Assembly: GCF_037042905.1 (NCBI RefSeq)
Contig: NC_087252.1
Location: 19,857,701-19,921,700, forward strand
Length of the DNA stretch: 64,000 nt
Direction: 5' to 3'
Source of the DNA: Lytechinus pictus
Taxonomy: Eukaryota; Echinodermata; Echinoidea; Temnopleuroida; Toxopneustidae
The notes under the pieces are model-generated. The model saw nothing but the letters and a program-made list of their open reading frames with translations, was not told the DNA's origin and searched no databases. Made by a program: the position numbers and the translations under genes. Positions 10,149-21,406 of the stretch are shown here, piece after piece; within the stretch, counting starts at the first letter, position 1; each line of letters begins with the position of its first letter.

Positions 10149-13100
10149 GTAAATAGTATAAAATAAAACACATCATAGAGGGCATTAGTAAGGACTACAC
10201 CCCGGGTATATCTTTAAATCGGATCTAACATGCGCGCGGCATAGCCGAGAGCATTTGAGCGTTTTAAATGTAACAAGCGTAATTATTTTCGCCCCCGAGG
10301 GAAAAAAAATGATGTAGATTGTAAGTTATCAATTGTGGATCATTTGTATTTGATCCTCCTCTCAAAACGACTACCGGTCAGGCGGTCAATAATCTAGTCA
10401 TCAGTACCAGTCGTTAGCAATTGTTACGGTTAGCCAAAATAAATGACAGGTCACGTGTTAGATTTAGATCCATATAATAATAATAATATAATAATAACGG
10501 CATATTTACCCATGCAGGGTAGCCACTTTCGTTCAGAGAACTGTTCTCCCAGCGGGCCCTGCTATTATCATTACCCCGGCTTTAGCACGGCTACCTTGAT
10601 CGGGCGCTCGAGCATTCGAGGAATTACTTCCTACCGGGTACCCATTCACCTCACCTGGGTCGAGTGCAGCACAATGTGGATAAATTTCTTGCCGAAGGAA
10701 ATTACGCAATGGCTTGGATTCGAACCCACGACCCTCTGTTTGAAAGTCCGGAGACTAATCCACTGGGCCACAACGCTCCACATATAATATAACGGTTGCA
10801 GACAGACAAATATCCATGTACCTAGCTGGTATTAAATAAGATAAGAAAAAAAAAATGCTTTCGTTTTCGTTCAAGGATAAGTGATAGCTAAGGCGCGATA
10901 GAGCGGGAGTCTAGGATTCTGATGACGCGGGTTTGGTTCCCAGTTGGTGCGCCAGTGCCCGTTATTCAGGAATTCAGTATCCTCATAACCAGGTCCCATA
11001 GAGGGGGCTTCGAACCTCTGTTTGCTTAGGAATTAGATGAAATAAAAATCACCAGCAAATAAATCAACATTTTTTTCCTGTTTTCGTTTTCTAGATTATG
11101 ATCCTGACAGACAAGTTATCGTTGCCAAACGTTACCGCTCGAAAGGAGACTAGGGAAAATCAGTACATCGCTATTACTCAACATCAATCATTAAGACTCA
11201 GTCAGCAACCAACAGGAATCCCTCTACAACTACGGCGACCAAGCTCAAACAAAAGCCGTCCTTCTACTCCCATAAACAATGTAAACATGACCAGCGGCCA
11301 TTTCTCCCGGTTCTTCATCCAAGATCCCAAACCGGTTTATGCTATTGGAGACCGGATCAAAATCGTGATCGAGACCCGGACGGATCGCAACGCACCGAAA
11401 ACCGCGGGCGGCGATTTTATCCGGGCTAAGATGTTCAGCTTGGATGATCGAGCGAGCCAGAGCACGGACGGGGAGGTGACAGACCTCGGCAATGGCTGGT
11501 ATGAGGCGTGGTTCACGGCTCGCTGGCCCGGCGTGACTACCATCCAATTGGTTTTAGTCCACACGGCGGAAGCTTTTTCGGTTCTCAGGGATATAGTCCA
11601 AAATCCGGCTAAGATGGTTTACATAGGCCGGTTCGTCAGTGGGAACTCCGACGTCTCTGTTACAACAAAATGCAACATGTATCCCCCTCTAGTAGGTTGA
11701 CGTATTATTAGCATGCGAACCAATTAATTCTACGCATGCGCATGCCAATCGATTCAGATAAATAAATAATTATCCTGCATTGAAACAAATGGAAATGTTA
11801 TACGCATTATTGGTAACTAGGTGTGCACTTGCTAAAAAAAATACAAGACTTAAGCATATACCTCTACTGATTTGTAGATATATTTCATGTGGGGTGATCT
11901 GTGAAGGCAATTTAATACTTCTCGATCATAGACATAGCTAAAAAAATAGCCTCTTCCTGTTTCTATATTCAACCTGCATAGATTTAACAGCATATCAGTC
12001 AAATGATTAAATAGAAAGTGGTGATCGAATGTTTAATTGACACACCTTTGGCTTAATAAGACTAAATTCTTTTGGCACAGTCATATCGTCGAAAACGACT
12101 CCAGTGCCCCTTCATACAAAGAGTTACAAATTAATGATCCAATTAATCGTAACTCTATGGAAATCCATTAGTGCCATGATTTTATCTACAGGAAATTCGT
12201 AAAATGCCCTTTGTAAACAAAAGGGAAAACTCCAAATTGTCAAGAAAACAATAAATTTATGAATATACATTATATCTAGCAAATATTTTCAACAAACATG
12301 CATTTATAAGATGCTGACGTTGCTGGCTTTCCATAGTTACGATTGATCGGATCAATCGTAACTCTTTGTAAGACGGGGCCCAGACCGACCAAAGCTATAT
12401 ACCAATGGCATAGCTCTACCATCGGTCAGTTTAGAGTCGGTTTCGTTGGTGTGACTGCAGCATCAGCTTTTACAACCGAACCCGGATATGACGTGGAACC
12501 TTCCTCCCCTTACTTTGCGCTTTCCGCATCATTCGTGCTCATTAGAGCCCAAACTCGGAGTTTTCCCCGTCAGTATGAGGAATCTAAAGTTGCGGTATAA
12601 GATTGAGTACCTGTTATATGCTACTATGTAACATAATCATTGCGATATGAATTCATTAGTGTGTTATTATTTAAGTGGGTCTACATTACGAGACTACACT
12701 ACTCAGGATATTGCATTATGGGTTATACATAGAGTAGTTGAGGACTTGAGGTGGGGCTATTGCGATTGCTGGTTCATATTGCCATTTAATCTAAATGCAC
12801 TCATTTTCCTTTCACAGTATGGTCAATTCTGCAACATGTCCGAACCTGATGGGAGAATGCCCTGGTTTTGCCAAGCTCCCAGCAAAGCAGGGATCTCATG
12901 CGATGACTGGAGGTGGTCTCAGAGTGATGAACCCGCTACATCCAAGCTTCTTGATAACCTGATCGGTCATCCATCAAGACAAACTGCTTTACGAAGGTAA
13001 AGTAATAGCGAGTTTTCGCACCGCCATGCAGGGCGAATGCTAGAACACAGTAAATGTATTGACAATGCCCGTCGAATGACAATGAACAGCTGCAGGGGCT

Positions 13101-16100
13101 TTGTCGAAAGTTGTTGAATCGGAACAGCAGTTCGTCCCTAGTTTTGAAGCTGACGGAAAATTGGAAATATGTCGTTAAACCTCGTCCAGAGTCCAGGATG
13201 AAACTGCCGTTTTTTATTCACCATTTTTCGGCAAAGCCTTGAATTCTTGGTTGCTCATCGTCATCATGGTCATGAAGGGCATTTGACAATACATGTTCTG
13301 TGTTGCTTAAATCCCGAGGGGGATGGGGGGGATATATCCCCCCCACTTTTTGAGGAGGGGGGATGGCCTGTACAAACATCCCCCCACTTTTTACGAAAGA
13401 AATAAAAAAAAAATCACAAGAGATTATTGTTTTATTGGTGAAAATTCTTCCTAAAATACCGCTTAACAAATAAAACAATATTATTGAATCATAAAATGCA
13501 AATAAAGAGCCAGTTCACCATTTCCAAACGAAATACTTATGTCCTTATTATAACATTGAAGAGAAATCCCCGTTTCTTCCAATTCATCAATGTTGGGGTC
13601 TTTGGGAAGGGATTAAGATGGAATGTCAATTTTTTTTCAATGTAATCTTTAATAAAACGATTAAACCATCATGGGGTAAAAAGATAATAATATTGGAGGG
13701 GTATTTGCCATATGGACATACAGTGGCGCAACTACGGGGGGGGGGGGGGGGGGGCATGGGGGGCACATGCTCCCCCCCCCCCCCATCGGCTGACCAAAAC
13801 AAAAACGGGGAAATGGGGAAAATAGAAAAGAGGGAGAAAGGAAGAGAAACGTAGTGGGAAAGAAGAAAATATTATTCATTATAATGTTGTATTATAATTA
13901 TGTTATGTTACATTACATAAGAAATATTTTTATCATAACTTCATGAAACATAATTTGCCCAGGGCCTACGTCTTCATAGTTCCTGGTGCTCGCATTGTCT
14001 GTTCAACGAGATATATAATCCTGTTGTACTAAAACATCCCGTTTTCAAGTCAATATAAACTAAATATATTTCCTAGCACTTGAGTTATCATTGTTTTATG
14101 TAGTGACATGAGCTTCTTTTACATGATTAAAAAGGTGATTGCCCAATGTTAAGGTCTTCGTATATATAAAAACATTTCCTTCCGTGATTACGTTCGCATT
14201 AGTGGATTGGTGAGATATGTCTGCTCTTCATGAATTCCTAAAATCAGTCCTTGAAATGTCCCTTCTTCTGATCTGAATATCAAAAATTTTCAGCTCGCGC
14301 TTTGCGCTCGCATCATTTGGTTAATGAAATACGTATGGTCCTAGTTAATTCCTACAAAGAAACCTTAGAATGCCCCACTTCAGGTCTTAATTATCTAAAT
14401 TATCTAAATTTTCAGCTCGCGCTTCACGCTCGCAATATTTGATTAGTGAGATGCGTATGATAATCATGATTGCAATGAGTACAAAAAGTGTTTCATGTGT
14501 TCAGATGTAATTCTAATAAAATCAGCAAGCGCTTGGCACTTGCATTAGATGACTATGGTGAGATATGCATACTCTTAATGGATTCCTAAAATATATTCCT
14601 TAAAATCTCGCTGTTTGGGGTCAAAATATACGAAAATTTCAGCTCGCGCTTCGCGCTCGCATTGTTTAGCGAGACAGGTACCTATCATGATTACACAAAT
14701 TTGATTATAATGTCCCTTCTTAGGTGTGAATATAAAAAATTCAGCTCGCGCTTCGCGCTCGCATTATTTGATCAGTGAGATACATATCCGTTCAATGACA
14801 TTGTCCCCCATTGTCCTTAAAATGTCTCTATTAGGTCAGAATAACTAGCAACCGAGCGCGCTTCGCGCGCTCACTCAGTGATTCGAAAATTTTGCTGGTG
14901 CCCCCACAATGCCGTGACCCACGGTATGCCACTGTGGACATATCAATTACAATTCATTGCATATCTAAAAACATGATAACAAAAAAAAGGCCAAAATATT
15001 TCAGTCATCCCCCCCACCCCTCAACACGGATTTACGCCAGTGGTTGCTGTACAAGAAATCCATATTAATCTGCAGCCATGACTCCAAAGCTAGCACTTTT
15101 TTTCAGCAAGAGATCGATCATCCCCGAACCTTTATTATGGTGGTAATCTGTTTTTAAAAGAGTTACTCGGGTTTAATTAAAAAAAAAAACTACCTACAGC
15201 AAGAATTTAATCTTTCCCATGCAGAAGGAAATATCAATTGCGTCTTGCTACAGGCGATGTGTTGCTGTTCTACTGGTCTTGATCCTGGGGTTATAACTGG
15301 AATTTGGTCTTGTTACATGGGATTATTAATGTTCTCACTGGACTTAGTGTGCAACTCGTACATCCTTGATCAAACTCCCTTTCATAAAAATAGAAAAATT
15401 ATCTATCAGCACAATATTCGGTATACTGGTCCTAAAATGTGGAATGGTCTTCATGAAAATATAAAGAAAAGTCCTTGTCGACATCAAGATTAAGTCAAGT
15501 TTAAAAACTTAAGATATCTTCCTGAGTTTAATTACTTTGTGCTACAGGCCCAAATACATGCTGTATCATGCTAGTCGTGTTTATTAATAAGCCTACATCT
15601 TATAAAATGCTAAGTAATCCATGCCCGTTCTACTTGCTCGCCTCTAGTTTTTTTTCTTATCCTCTCTTCTCTTCCTTTCCATTCTCTTAGCTCTTTCTTT
15701 TTGTTGAGTTATTGTTATATAGTTTTATGGGCGTATCTCGACACATGCCCATACTTTCTGTGTTTTAAGCTTTCTTCCATACACATACTGTATTCATGTT
15801 ATGTACTATATCATTGATTTGTATACATGAAACTGGATGAAATGTCAATTGAAAGAAAAATAAATGTTTACTTCACGTGGATTAAATTGAATTTCTCCTT
15901 ACAGATACAGAGAACAAATAGAGAACGGAGGGATTCCCCTAAATATCAAGGTCGAGTTGGATGCAACGTTAGGTAGGCCTAACCATGTTTTAAAAATCAT
16001 TTCCTTGATCTAATCTTTGTAATAGATTAATTAATATTCTTATTTGATAGCAATTTAATAAGTCCCATCGAAACAATTTGCTGGTAGAAGGATAAATATG

Positions 16101-17983
16101 CAGGAGCCGCGGAATCGGGGGGGGGGGGGGGGGGGGGCAGCTTCCACCTTTTTCCAAAAGCGTGTACAAAAACGTAAAAATAACCATCTGATTTCGAATT
16201 TTGGATGGTCAATCCCCCCACACTTTCAAAATCATGTCGTGGACCCTCATGTGTGTATGCGAACGTCATTGGCGACACATCAGGGAGATCGCACCTGCTA
16301 CAAGTGCTGAACCTGCCTTAATCCGATATTCATCTAATATCTACAATCATTTGTGTCATTGTGTGCATGCGTGTGCAGCGGATTTCTTAAGCTCTTTTTG
16401 ACCTTTTGAAAACGGTTGCCTTGGGAAGGAATCGTCACCGCGCTAGGTGTGCCAATGGTAACATTATAATTTGTTCATTAAGTGGATGTGGGTGAAGTAT
16501 GCTTTTTTTATGGAAAGCTAATCAAGACATACATCTCTAGACTATTCTTTTACGTATCTTAGGGTATATTCATGAACATCCATCACTGTACCACAATATT
16601 GTGCACTTTCTAAAAAGAATGATTGTATTTGGCCTACCATAATGACACAAAATCAGTTTTCATAGATGTTCTAGGTCGTAGGGGGTAATCACACATCGTG
16701 TGTTTTGACAGGTTAGATGGTGGTTCACGGCGGTTTGCCGGCTTGTCCCCGAAGTTGGATGCAGTCAGAGCCCGTTATGATAAAGTTTGGTCGCTAATTT
16801 TGATGGGTTACGACGTTTCCTTATGTATTTTTATATTGCTTGCCTAACATAGCAATACTGGCTTCATTGTAACCATCTGAAAACGAGTTTGCAAAACTCT
16901 GTATCTTACTTCGGGATCAAGCCAATGTGAATCGGTAATTGTTACATCGTTAATATATTATCACCGCTTTAGCAGTTTTTCTTCACTTTCAATACCCTTG
17001 TGAAACCAGAATAATGTTTGCCCGTTTTATATTCAGGATCTACCCTAAAATGTCCAATAAAAAGTTAACGATATTATGCCGAACTGGAATAAATTTTACT
17101 AAAATGAATAGTGAATAATGAAGGCTTATCCGACTTTTTTCTTTCAGCTGGCACTTACAATGCAAATCCTTTCGAATATCCGTGGCAAAACCTGGATCTA
17201 CCACCCTGTCAACCCGGTCAGCATATCGGTAAACCGCACCCATCCGGATACTTCTACAACGACACTTGGTATTCGCTTCAATGTCGGATCCGGAGACACT
17301 GGCTACCCGGTAACATGTCATCCTGCCTTGCGAACACCGATCTTCAGATAATCGGAGACTCTGCAGCAAGGCAGATCTACACTTTACTAAAAGAAATGTT
17401 GCAGGAGCAAATCACGATCGAGCGATCCGGATTCTTGCACGAGTCGGAGCACCGGAGCGGACCGCTTTGGTTCATCGACTACAATAACGGAATCGAGGTC
17501 CGATACAACTTTCACGGATTTCCAATAGGCGGATCAAACTGGTTTAACATATCGAACATCATGGATGCTACGACGCGCATCGATATGATTCAGAATTCGA
17601 CTCGACGTTTAATTCTGGTTTTAACAATCGCAGCGCATTTCACGTACCACAATTTAGACTTCTACGAAGCACGCATGCGTTCTGTGAAGGGAGCCATAGA
17701 CAGGCTTTTTGAGCGCGTTCCAAACACAATGGTTATCATGAAATCTCTGACGGCGAGAGAATTCGCCACTCTTCGCCACATCGCAGCAAATAGTGAATGG
17801 TGGATGTGGTCTCTGGATCGGACAATGCGAAAGATATTCGGAAACGACCCAAGGATAGCTCTCATAGATGCCTGGGACATGACGAAAGCAATGCTCTTTT
17901 CGTACAACATCCATCCTCATCGGACTATTATCGCAAACTACATCAGTCAAATCTTAACATTCGTATGTCCAACGAGCAGTTAA
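10012..17983 (+). CDS. NXPE family (neurexophilin/PC-esterase-like) protein, five exons, 5' start exon missing
   Basis: Five exons join in frame (10012-10148, 11095-11691, 12818-12996, 15905-15972, 17148-17983) with phases 1-0, 0-0, 0-2, 2-1, 1-stop, giving about 605 residues, close to the usual NXPE length of about 550. Order of parts: a short basic cytosolic end, one membrane anchor (type II, Golgi/secretory lumen facing), an Ig-like neurexophilin-type region, a Cys-rich linker, and a PC-esterase-like domain with GDS at 17354-17362, Asp-Ala-Trp-Asp at about 17867 and His-Pro-His at 17912-17920. Ser, Asp and His fit a GDSL/SGNH-type acyl-esterase triad; the substrate of NXPE proteins is not settled, so catalysis is inferred from the family. 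No in-frame Met precedes the anchor, so the true start lies in an upstream exon not found. Family call firm, boundaries good. Confidence 0.88.
10443..10790 (-). mobile_element. tRNA-derived SINE (family 1), copy A
   Basis: Head at the right end on the minus strand: GTGGCCCAGTGGATTAG (box A) and GGGTTCGAATCC (box B). Then comes the family body marked by ACCCAGGTGAGGTGAATGGG and AAAGCCGGGGTAATGATAAT, and an ATT-rich tail at the left. Other copies lie at 26.2, 40.8, 53.0 and 55.4 kb. Confidence 0.8.
10880..11040 (+). mobile_element. tRNA-like SINE fragment
   Basis: Plus-strand box A-like AGCTAAGGCGCGATAGAGCG and box B-like GGGTTTGGTTCCC, followed by TTCGAACC further on. Degenerate. It lies within the intron just before the large NXPE exon. 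Confidence 0.45.
11095..11691 (+). CDS. NXPE gene exon: stem and Ig-like (neurexophilin-type) region
   Basis: Acceptor TTTTCTAG, donor CTA|GTAGGT, phase 0-0, 199 codons. The first ~60 residues are a polar Ser/Thr/Gln-rich stem. From about residue 65 comes the NXPE-type beta-sandwich, with DPKPVYAIGDRIKIVIE, DFIRAKMFSLDD, and GNGWYEAWFTARWPGVTTI as landmarks; the last resembles the 'G.Y...f...W.G...i.v.L.H.SEA' block shared by NXPE proteins, including HTAEAF. The open frame runs nine bases past the donor to a stop, so this exon alone could be mistaken for a complete small gene. The much higher GC than the flanks marks it as coding. Confidence 0.88.
11770..11855 (+). mobile_element. Headless SINE tail, same family as the 51.3 kb copy
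   Basis: ATGCGCATTATTGGTAACTA-type sequence: AAATGGAAATGTTATACGCA then TTATTGGTAACTAGGTGTG and an A-rich end match 51456-51525 almost base for base, but the tRNA-like head is absent. Confidence 0.7.
12102..12385. mobile_element. Palindromic MITE (GTAACTCTTTGT ends)
   Basis: Left TACAAAGAGTTAC with CAATTAATCGTAACTCTATGG mirrors right CCATAGTTACGATTG and GTAACTCTTTGTAAGACGG. It sits in the NXPE intron before the 12.8 kb exon. A related sequence is near 61.3-61.55 kb. Confidence 0.6.
12818..12996 (+). CDS. NXPE gene exon: Cys-rich linker
   Basis: Acceptor TTTCCTTTCACAG, donor CGAAG|GTAAAG, phase 0-2, 59 codons plus two bases. It encodes YGQFCNMSEPDGRMPWFC and later GISCDDWRWSQSD, the C...PW.C..P....C block that links the Ig-like and esterase-like parts in NXPE proteins. 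The open frame extends upstream through an intron stretch that has no coding character. Confidence 0.87.
13095..13315. mobile_element. MITE of the TTTGTCGAAAGTTG family, copy 1
   Basis: Contains CTTTGTCGAAAGTTGTTGAA, GTCCAGAGTCCAGGATG and AAGGGCATTTGACAATAC. The same blocks recur at 18.3, 22.1, 23.7, 43.7 and 45.2 kb with an inverted arrangement of the ends. Confidence 0.6.
13721..14934. mobile_element. Non-autonomous hAT-like element with perfect 8-base target duplication
   Basis: Ends CAGTGGCGCA and GTATGCCACTG are inverse. The element is flanked by TGGACATA on both sides (13713-13720 and 14935-14942). An 8-base duplication and CAGTG ends are hallmarks of hAT. Inside are a G-run (about 13738-13754), a C-run, and six spaced copies of a GAGCGCGAAGCGCGAGC hairpin word (about 14291, 14413, 14523, 14640, 14742, 14853). 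No transposase is seen. Confidence 0.85.
15320..15870 (+). mobile_element. LINE remnant, 3' end (CR1-like ORF2 C-terminus)
   Basis: Encodes NRKIIYQHNIRYTGPKMWNG then LHENIKKSP, the 'ir..GpklWN.Lp..ik' block found at the C-terminus of CR1/jockey-type reverse transcriptase ORFs, then a frame break. The AT-rich 3' region to about 15870 ends in GAAAGAAAAATAAATG. 5'-truncated and inactive. Confidence 0.6.
15905..15972 (+). CDS. NXPE gene exon: short linker before the esterase-like domain
   Basis: A 68-base exon found by phase matching. Acceptor CTCCTTACAG, donor TTAG|GTAGGC, phase 2-1. It encodes RYREQIENGGIPLNIKVEL and DATL, then joins directly to AGTYNANPF in the last exon. It is too short to stand out as an open frame. 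The preceding intron holds the hAT-like element and a LINE remnant. Confidence 0.8.
16085..17147. other. NXPE intron, no gene seen
   Basis: Holds a 20-base G-run at about 16118 with flanking repeat-like sequence and otherwise unremarkable AT-rich DNA up to the acceptor of the terminal exon. The open frames over the G-run are low-complexity Gly/Pro. Confidence 0.5.
17148..17983 (+). CDS. NXPE gene terminal exon: PC-esterase-like domain
   Basis: The acceptor is a strong T-rich tract ending TTTCAG. Phase 1, 278 codons and TAA at 17981-17983. It holds the whole PC-esterase-like domain: SGYFYNDTWYSLQC near the start, DLQIIGDSAARQIY (nucleophile-type GDS), the ANSEWWMW region, ALIDAWDMT and NIHPHRTII near the end, then a final Cys. 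A GDSxxRQ block and a C-terminal Asp...His pair are family hallmarks. The open frame runs 37 bases upstream of the acceptor, but the phase-1 join from the previous exon sets the start. Confidence 0.9.
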
Positions 17984-18244
17984 GTTTGAACAAGTTATTT
18001 GATACCATGGTAATTCGCGGGTCACAAAAATCAACAATATTTCATTTCTGTAGTTGATCATTATTTCACGCAAGGAAAAGACGCTATACCAAATATTCAT
18101 GGGATCGGACTGGATACATAAGATACAACGGAAGAAAATCCTCCAGAACTTTGGAAAGACGTTAACATGCAAGACCTTCGGCCTTGTGAACCTTCCCAAA
18201 CAAGCATCTAGATTTGGCTTGGATGGGGTGTATGAGCAGTAATA

Positions 18245-18625
18245 CTTAGGCCGCGGTCACACCGGCAAATCCGACTCCAACCTCGTCGAACGCTTTCAAG
18301 AACTTGGAAAATCTATTATCACATGCCCTTAATGACAAAGAGCAACCAAGAAGCCGTTGTGGGAAATTGGTGAATTACAACAACGGGTTCGTCTTGGACT
18401 CTACAAACGACATATTTGCTATTTTTCGTCAGCTCCGAAACCTAGGACAGAGGTGCTGCTCCGGTTCATCAATTTGTGACAAAGACTTTCATGACCTTCT
18501 AGCTGTTCATTTGACGGGTACTTTCAATACAATTACTGTGTTCTTGAATTCGTTTTGCGTCGAGGTTGTGAAAAGTCACTACTATTTTCGGTTTGGAGTC
18601 AGTTTCTTTGGTGTGACTATACACG
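18245..18625. mobile_element. Nested MITEs downstream of the NXPE gene
   Basis: Outer ends GGTCACACCGGCAAATCC and the inverse of TTTCTTTGGTGTGACTA enclose a TTTGTCGAAAG-family copy (18290-18570 with GACAAAGACTTTCATGACC). It explains the 140-residue open frame here, which has no other coding signs. Confidence 0.55.
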
Positions 18626-18859
18626 TAGTATTACACATATTAGAGTTGGCAGGTCCAACGTTAAATTTGGTATCCCGTGTCTTTATGTGTGTATATACAT
18701 TAAGTTTTCCCTATTGTGTTGATTGATTGGTTGATTTTATTTGGCAAGTCACCATAATATATAGGATGACCCATGAAACCTCGAAAGGTTTTTTTTTTTT
18801 CGGTGGGGTCCTCGACATGTATAGAATTGCGATTTAATAAAACGGTAAAATTATACCAT

Positions 18860-19135
18860 AATGAAAACGAAGGAAAAAAAAAATCAGAATTTGCTATCAG
18901 CAATGAATAAGATATAGAGATGATATATACGAGAAGAATATAAAGAAGAAAATAAGAAGAAGAAGAAGAAAGGAAGAAGGGGGAGGAATAAAAGGTAAAA
19001 GAGGAGGAGAGGAAAGAGGAGAATGAGAAGAAAAAGAATAAGGAGAAGGACAACGGCAAAAACAGCAGCAACAACACGAAGAGGAGAATAAAAGGAAGAG
19101 AAAAGAAAAAAAAAGAAAGAAGGACATATCGATAA
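18860..19135. repeat. Purine-rich (GAA/GGA) low-complexity tract
   Basis: Almost all A and G on the plus strand. The inverse-strand open frames are Phe/Ser/Leu runs produced by the tract and are not genes. Confidence 0.85.
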
Positions 19136-19448
19136 AAAAAAATTCAACCAAACTATGTAAAATAAATGATAAAACCTGGCAGAGAAGGGCAAAGAACATG
19201 GTCAGTATTCAATTTCCATGGTCAGTATTCAGTGTTTGACATTGTTAAAGTCATTTATAAATTGTCGTTCTGTCCTTTTCTCTTTTGTATGTACGATACC
19301 TCTGTTGGTTGCTTATGATTTTCATTAACATTGTAAATGTTAATATATATGTTAGTATATTTCGATGATTGTTAAAAGAAATGTGGATGTTATATTAGTA
19401 ATTTGAATTTGTATTTATATAGATAACGACTTACAATTTGTATTCAAT

Positions 19449-19731
19449 GGCCCGTATTCTGAAATCAGGTTTAACTTAGACTCATGTTTAAAGTTGTGAT
19501 TTAAGTATGGGAAGCCAAAAGTATCAAAATATTTTATTAAGTTGTACAATTCTTATGTTTACTGTGCTCTTTCCTGATTTATCAATGGTGAAGACAATCA
19601 TCTATTTATACTTCCTAGACAATTATGAATTATTTGAGAGCCAAATGAGCTGGAATATTATATCTCTACTGTTAGTGATTTAGGTAACAATTGGCTATCC
19701 ATACATAAACCACAACTTTAGAATACGGGCC
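19449..19731. mobile_element. MITE with GGCCCGTATTCT ends
   Basis: GGCCCGTATTCTGAAATCAG at the left is mirrored by TTTAGAATACGGGCC at the right, and TTTAAAGTTGTGATTTA by TAAACCACAACTTTA. A decayed relative lies at about 53630-53705. Confidence 0.75.
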
Positions 19732-20301
19732 AATATGTTTATTGAATTTACACATCAAACGACGAAATACAGACTATAACCTTTAATACAATGACAGATA
19801 AAGATAATATTTGTTTTCCTGAATTAAGTTCAATAGAAAGATTTCAAATCAATCGTCCCTTAGTTCCGTAAGTGAATTAAGTTATCAAAGTGATATGAAT
19901 CATATGATGGCTATAATAGTTTAAACTACGGGAAGGAGTGATAGTGTATTGTAGACAACATTGATTTCAAACTTCGCAAAAAGAGGGAGTGAGTCAAAAT
20001 TGATTATATTTCCACGTCAACCGACAATAACTTAATACAGAAAATAGACAGCTATAATGTTACACTTTTAAAATAGTTGGGCAAATATGCCCAAGTTTAA
20101 CCAACCTAGGGCAACATCCACACAACTATTGGATAAATTCTGCCAAATTTGGTTAATAAAAACTAATAATTTGGTAATGAATTTGCTCAACTGGATAATA
20201 ATTGTCCATAATAGATATATATTTACCAATATACATTACCCAACACAGTGGACAGTATGTTGCCCAACATTTTAAGTGTGTACGATGATTAATGCAGAAC
20301 A

Positions 20302-20521
20302 GGGGGGGGGGGGGGTGTTTCATAAAGATTTAAATTTGACTTAGAGTCGCACTTGAACGCCTAGTTGAATGCGGTATTAAAGGCATGACCGCATTATGGT
20401 CAGATCATGCCAAGAGGACGCGCCCTACCTCGTATTGACCAATGAGATTGCGTGTAGCATATGTGCGCATCGGCATTTCAGTGCGACTCTAAGTCATAAA
20501 TCTTTGATAAACATCCCCCAG
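20302..20521. mobile_element. Palindromic MITE (TGTTTCATAAAGATTT ends)
   Basis: GGGGGTGTTTCATAAAGATT and GACTTAGAGTCGCACT are mirrored by AGTGCGACTCTAAGTC and ATAAACATCCCCC. In the intergenic gap between the convergent NXPE and GPCR genes. Confidence 0.75.
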
Positions 20522-20524
20522 GAA

Positions 20525-21331
20525 TTATAAAGATCATATGTTTTCTCGGAATGAAAAGTATATCGATGATACATCAGTTGCTATCCTTACATTCACGTTG
20601 GTAATCAAAAGAATGAAATGTTTTTATAGTATTCACATAAATTATACACGCATTACATTCAATAAATGTATTCTAACTTTCAGTACAGTTAAACAAATTA
20701 TCGCCCTAATAATTACACTATTTTGTATAATGAGAAGTTTTAAATCAAGAAGAAAAAACTGTCATTAGGCTATGAATATAGTTACGCAGATGAGAAGAAA
20801 TTTACAGCCATTGTCCTTGTAATATTATCGCGCGCGTAAGACAAGTAACTAAAATGAAATGATATGTAGTGGTTACAAAAAGGCGTACACCGCTTGCCTC
20901 ATTTTTGCCTTCATGTTACATTTACTATCGCACTTTAAGTTATCGTATCATTCCTTAAAATGCCACGTAATATATAATTCATATTTTACAACACAGAATG
21001 CAAGTGAGAGAAGTGAGTCAAATAAGTACTTATTTCATGTAACTAAAACAATTCATTAAGTACATCATTGATTACCCTCCTACTTAATTATGTTCATTTT
21101 TTAGCCATATTTTACTATTCAGCAGCCGTATAACTTGCAATGTTCTAAACAATAGATAAATCAAAAGTGCTTGATTGACACAATGGTTTCCTTAAAATCA
21201 CACATAATATAATTCATTTAATAAACGATAGGTAACCGATTCAACAAGGCCATCTAAACCGATAATATATATATTATGTAGCCAAAGGCCCCATCTTAGG
21301 CCCAGGTCCTGTTCTAGGTTAAGGACCAGGT
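20525..21331. other. No gene recognised; probable GPCR 3' UTR and intergenic DNA
   Basis: AT-rich with short open frames of no coding character. On the minus strand it follows the GPCR stop, so part is likely 3' UTR. No clear poly-A site was chosen. Confidence 0.4.
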
Positions 21332-21406
21332 CTATTTCTTGGTTCCTTCATCTGGGTTCGTGTTGTCAGTTACGTAGTCTTGCCTCCTGCTGTGAGATTC
21401 ACGAAG
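21332..21406 (-). CDS. GPCR gene terminal exon: cytosolic tail and stop
   Basis: Acceptor TTTGTGTGCTAG, phase 0, stop TAG at 21332-21334. It encodes LRESHSRRQDYVTDNTN and PDEGTKK, a short polar tail of 24 residues. A second AG 16 bases in would stop after seven codons, so the outer acceptor is preferred. No PDZ-type C-terminus is seen. Confidence 0.7.
   Translation of the reverse strand, partial: LRESHSRRQDYVTDNTNPDEGTKK

Noticed and set aside
11245..11564. Minus-strand proteins over the NXPE exon
   Set aside because: Shadows of the plus-strand NXPE reading frame.
17040..17369. 109-residue minus-strand protein
   Set aside because: Shadow over the NXPE terminal exon, without splice or domain support.
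18304..18726. 140-residue plus-strand protein
   Set aside because: Lies in nested MITE sequence whose family recurs elsewhere without an open frame.
21332..21390. Alternative inner acceptor for the receptor's last exon
   Set aside because: In the required phase it stops after seven codons; the outer TAG acceptor gives a longer tail in the right phase.
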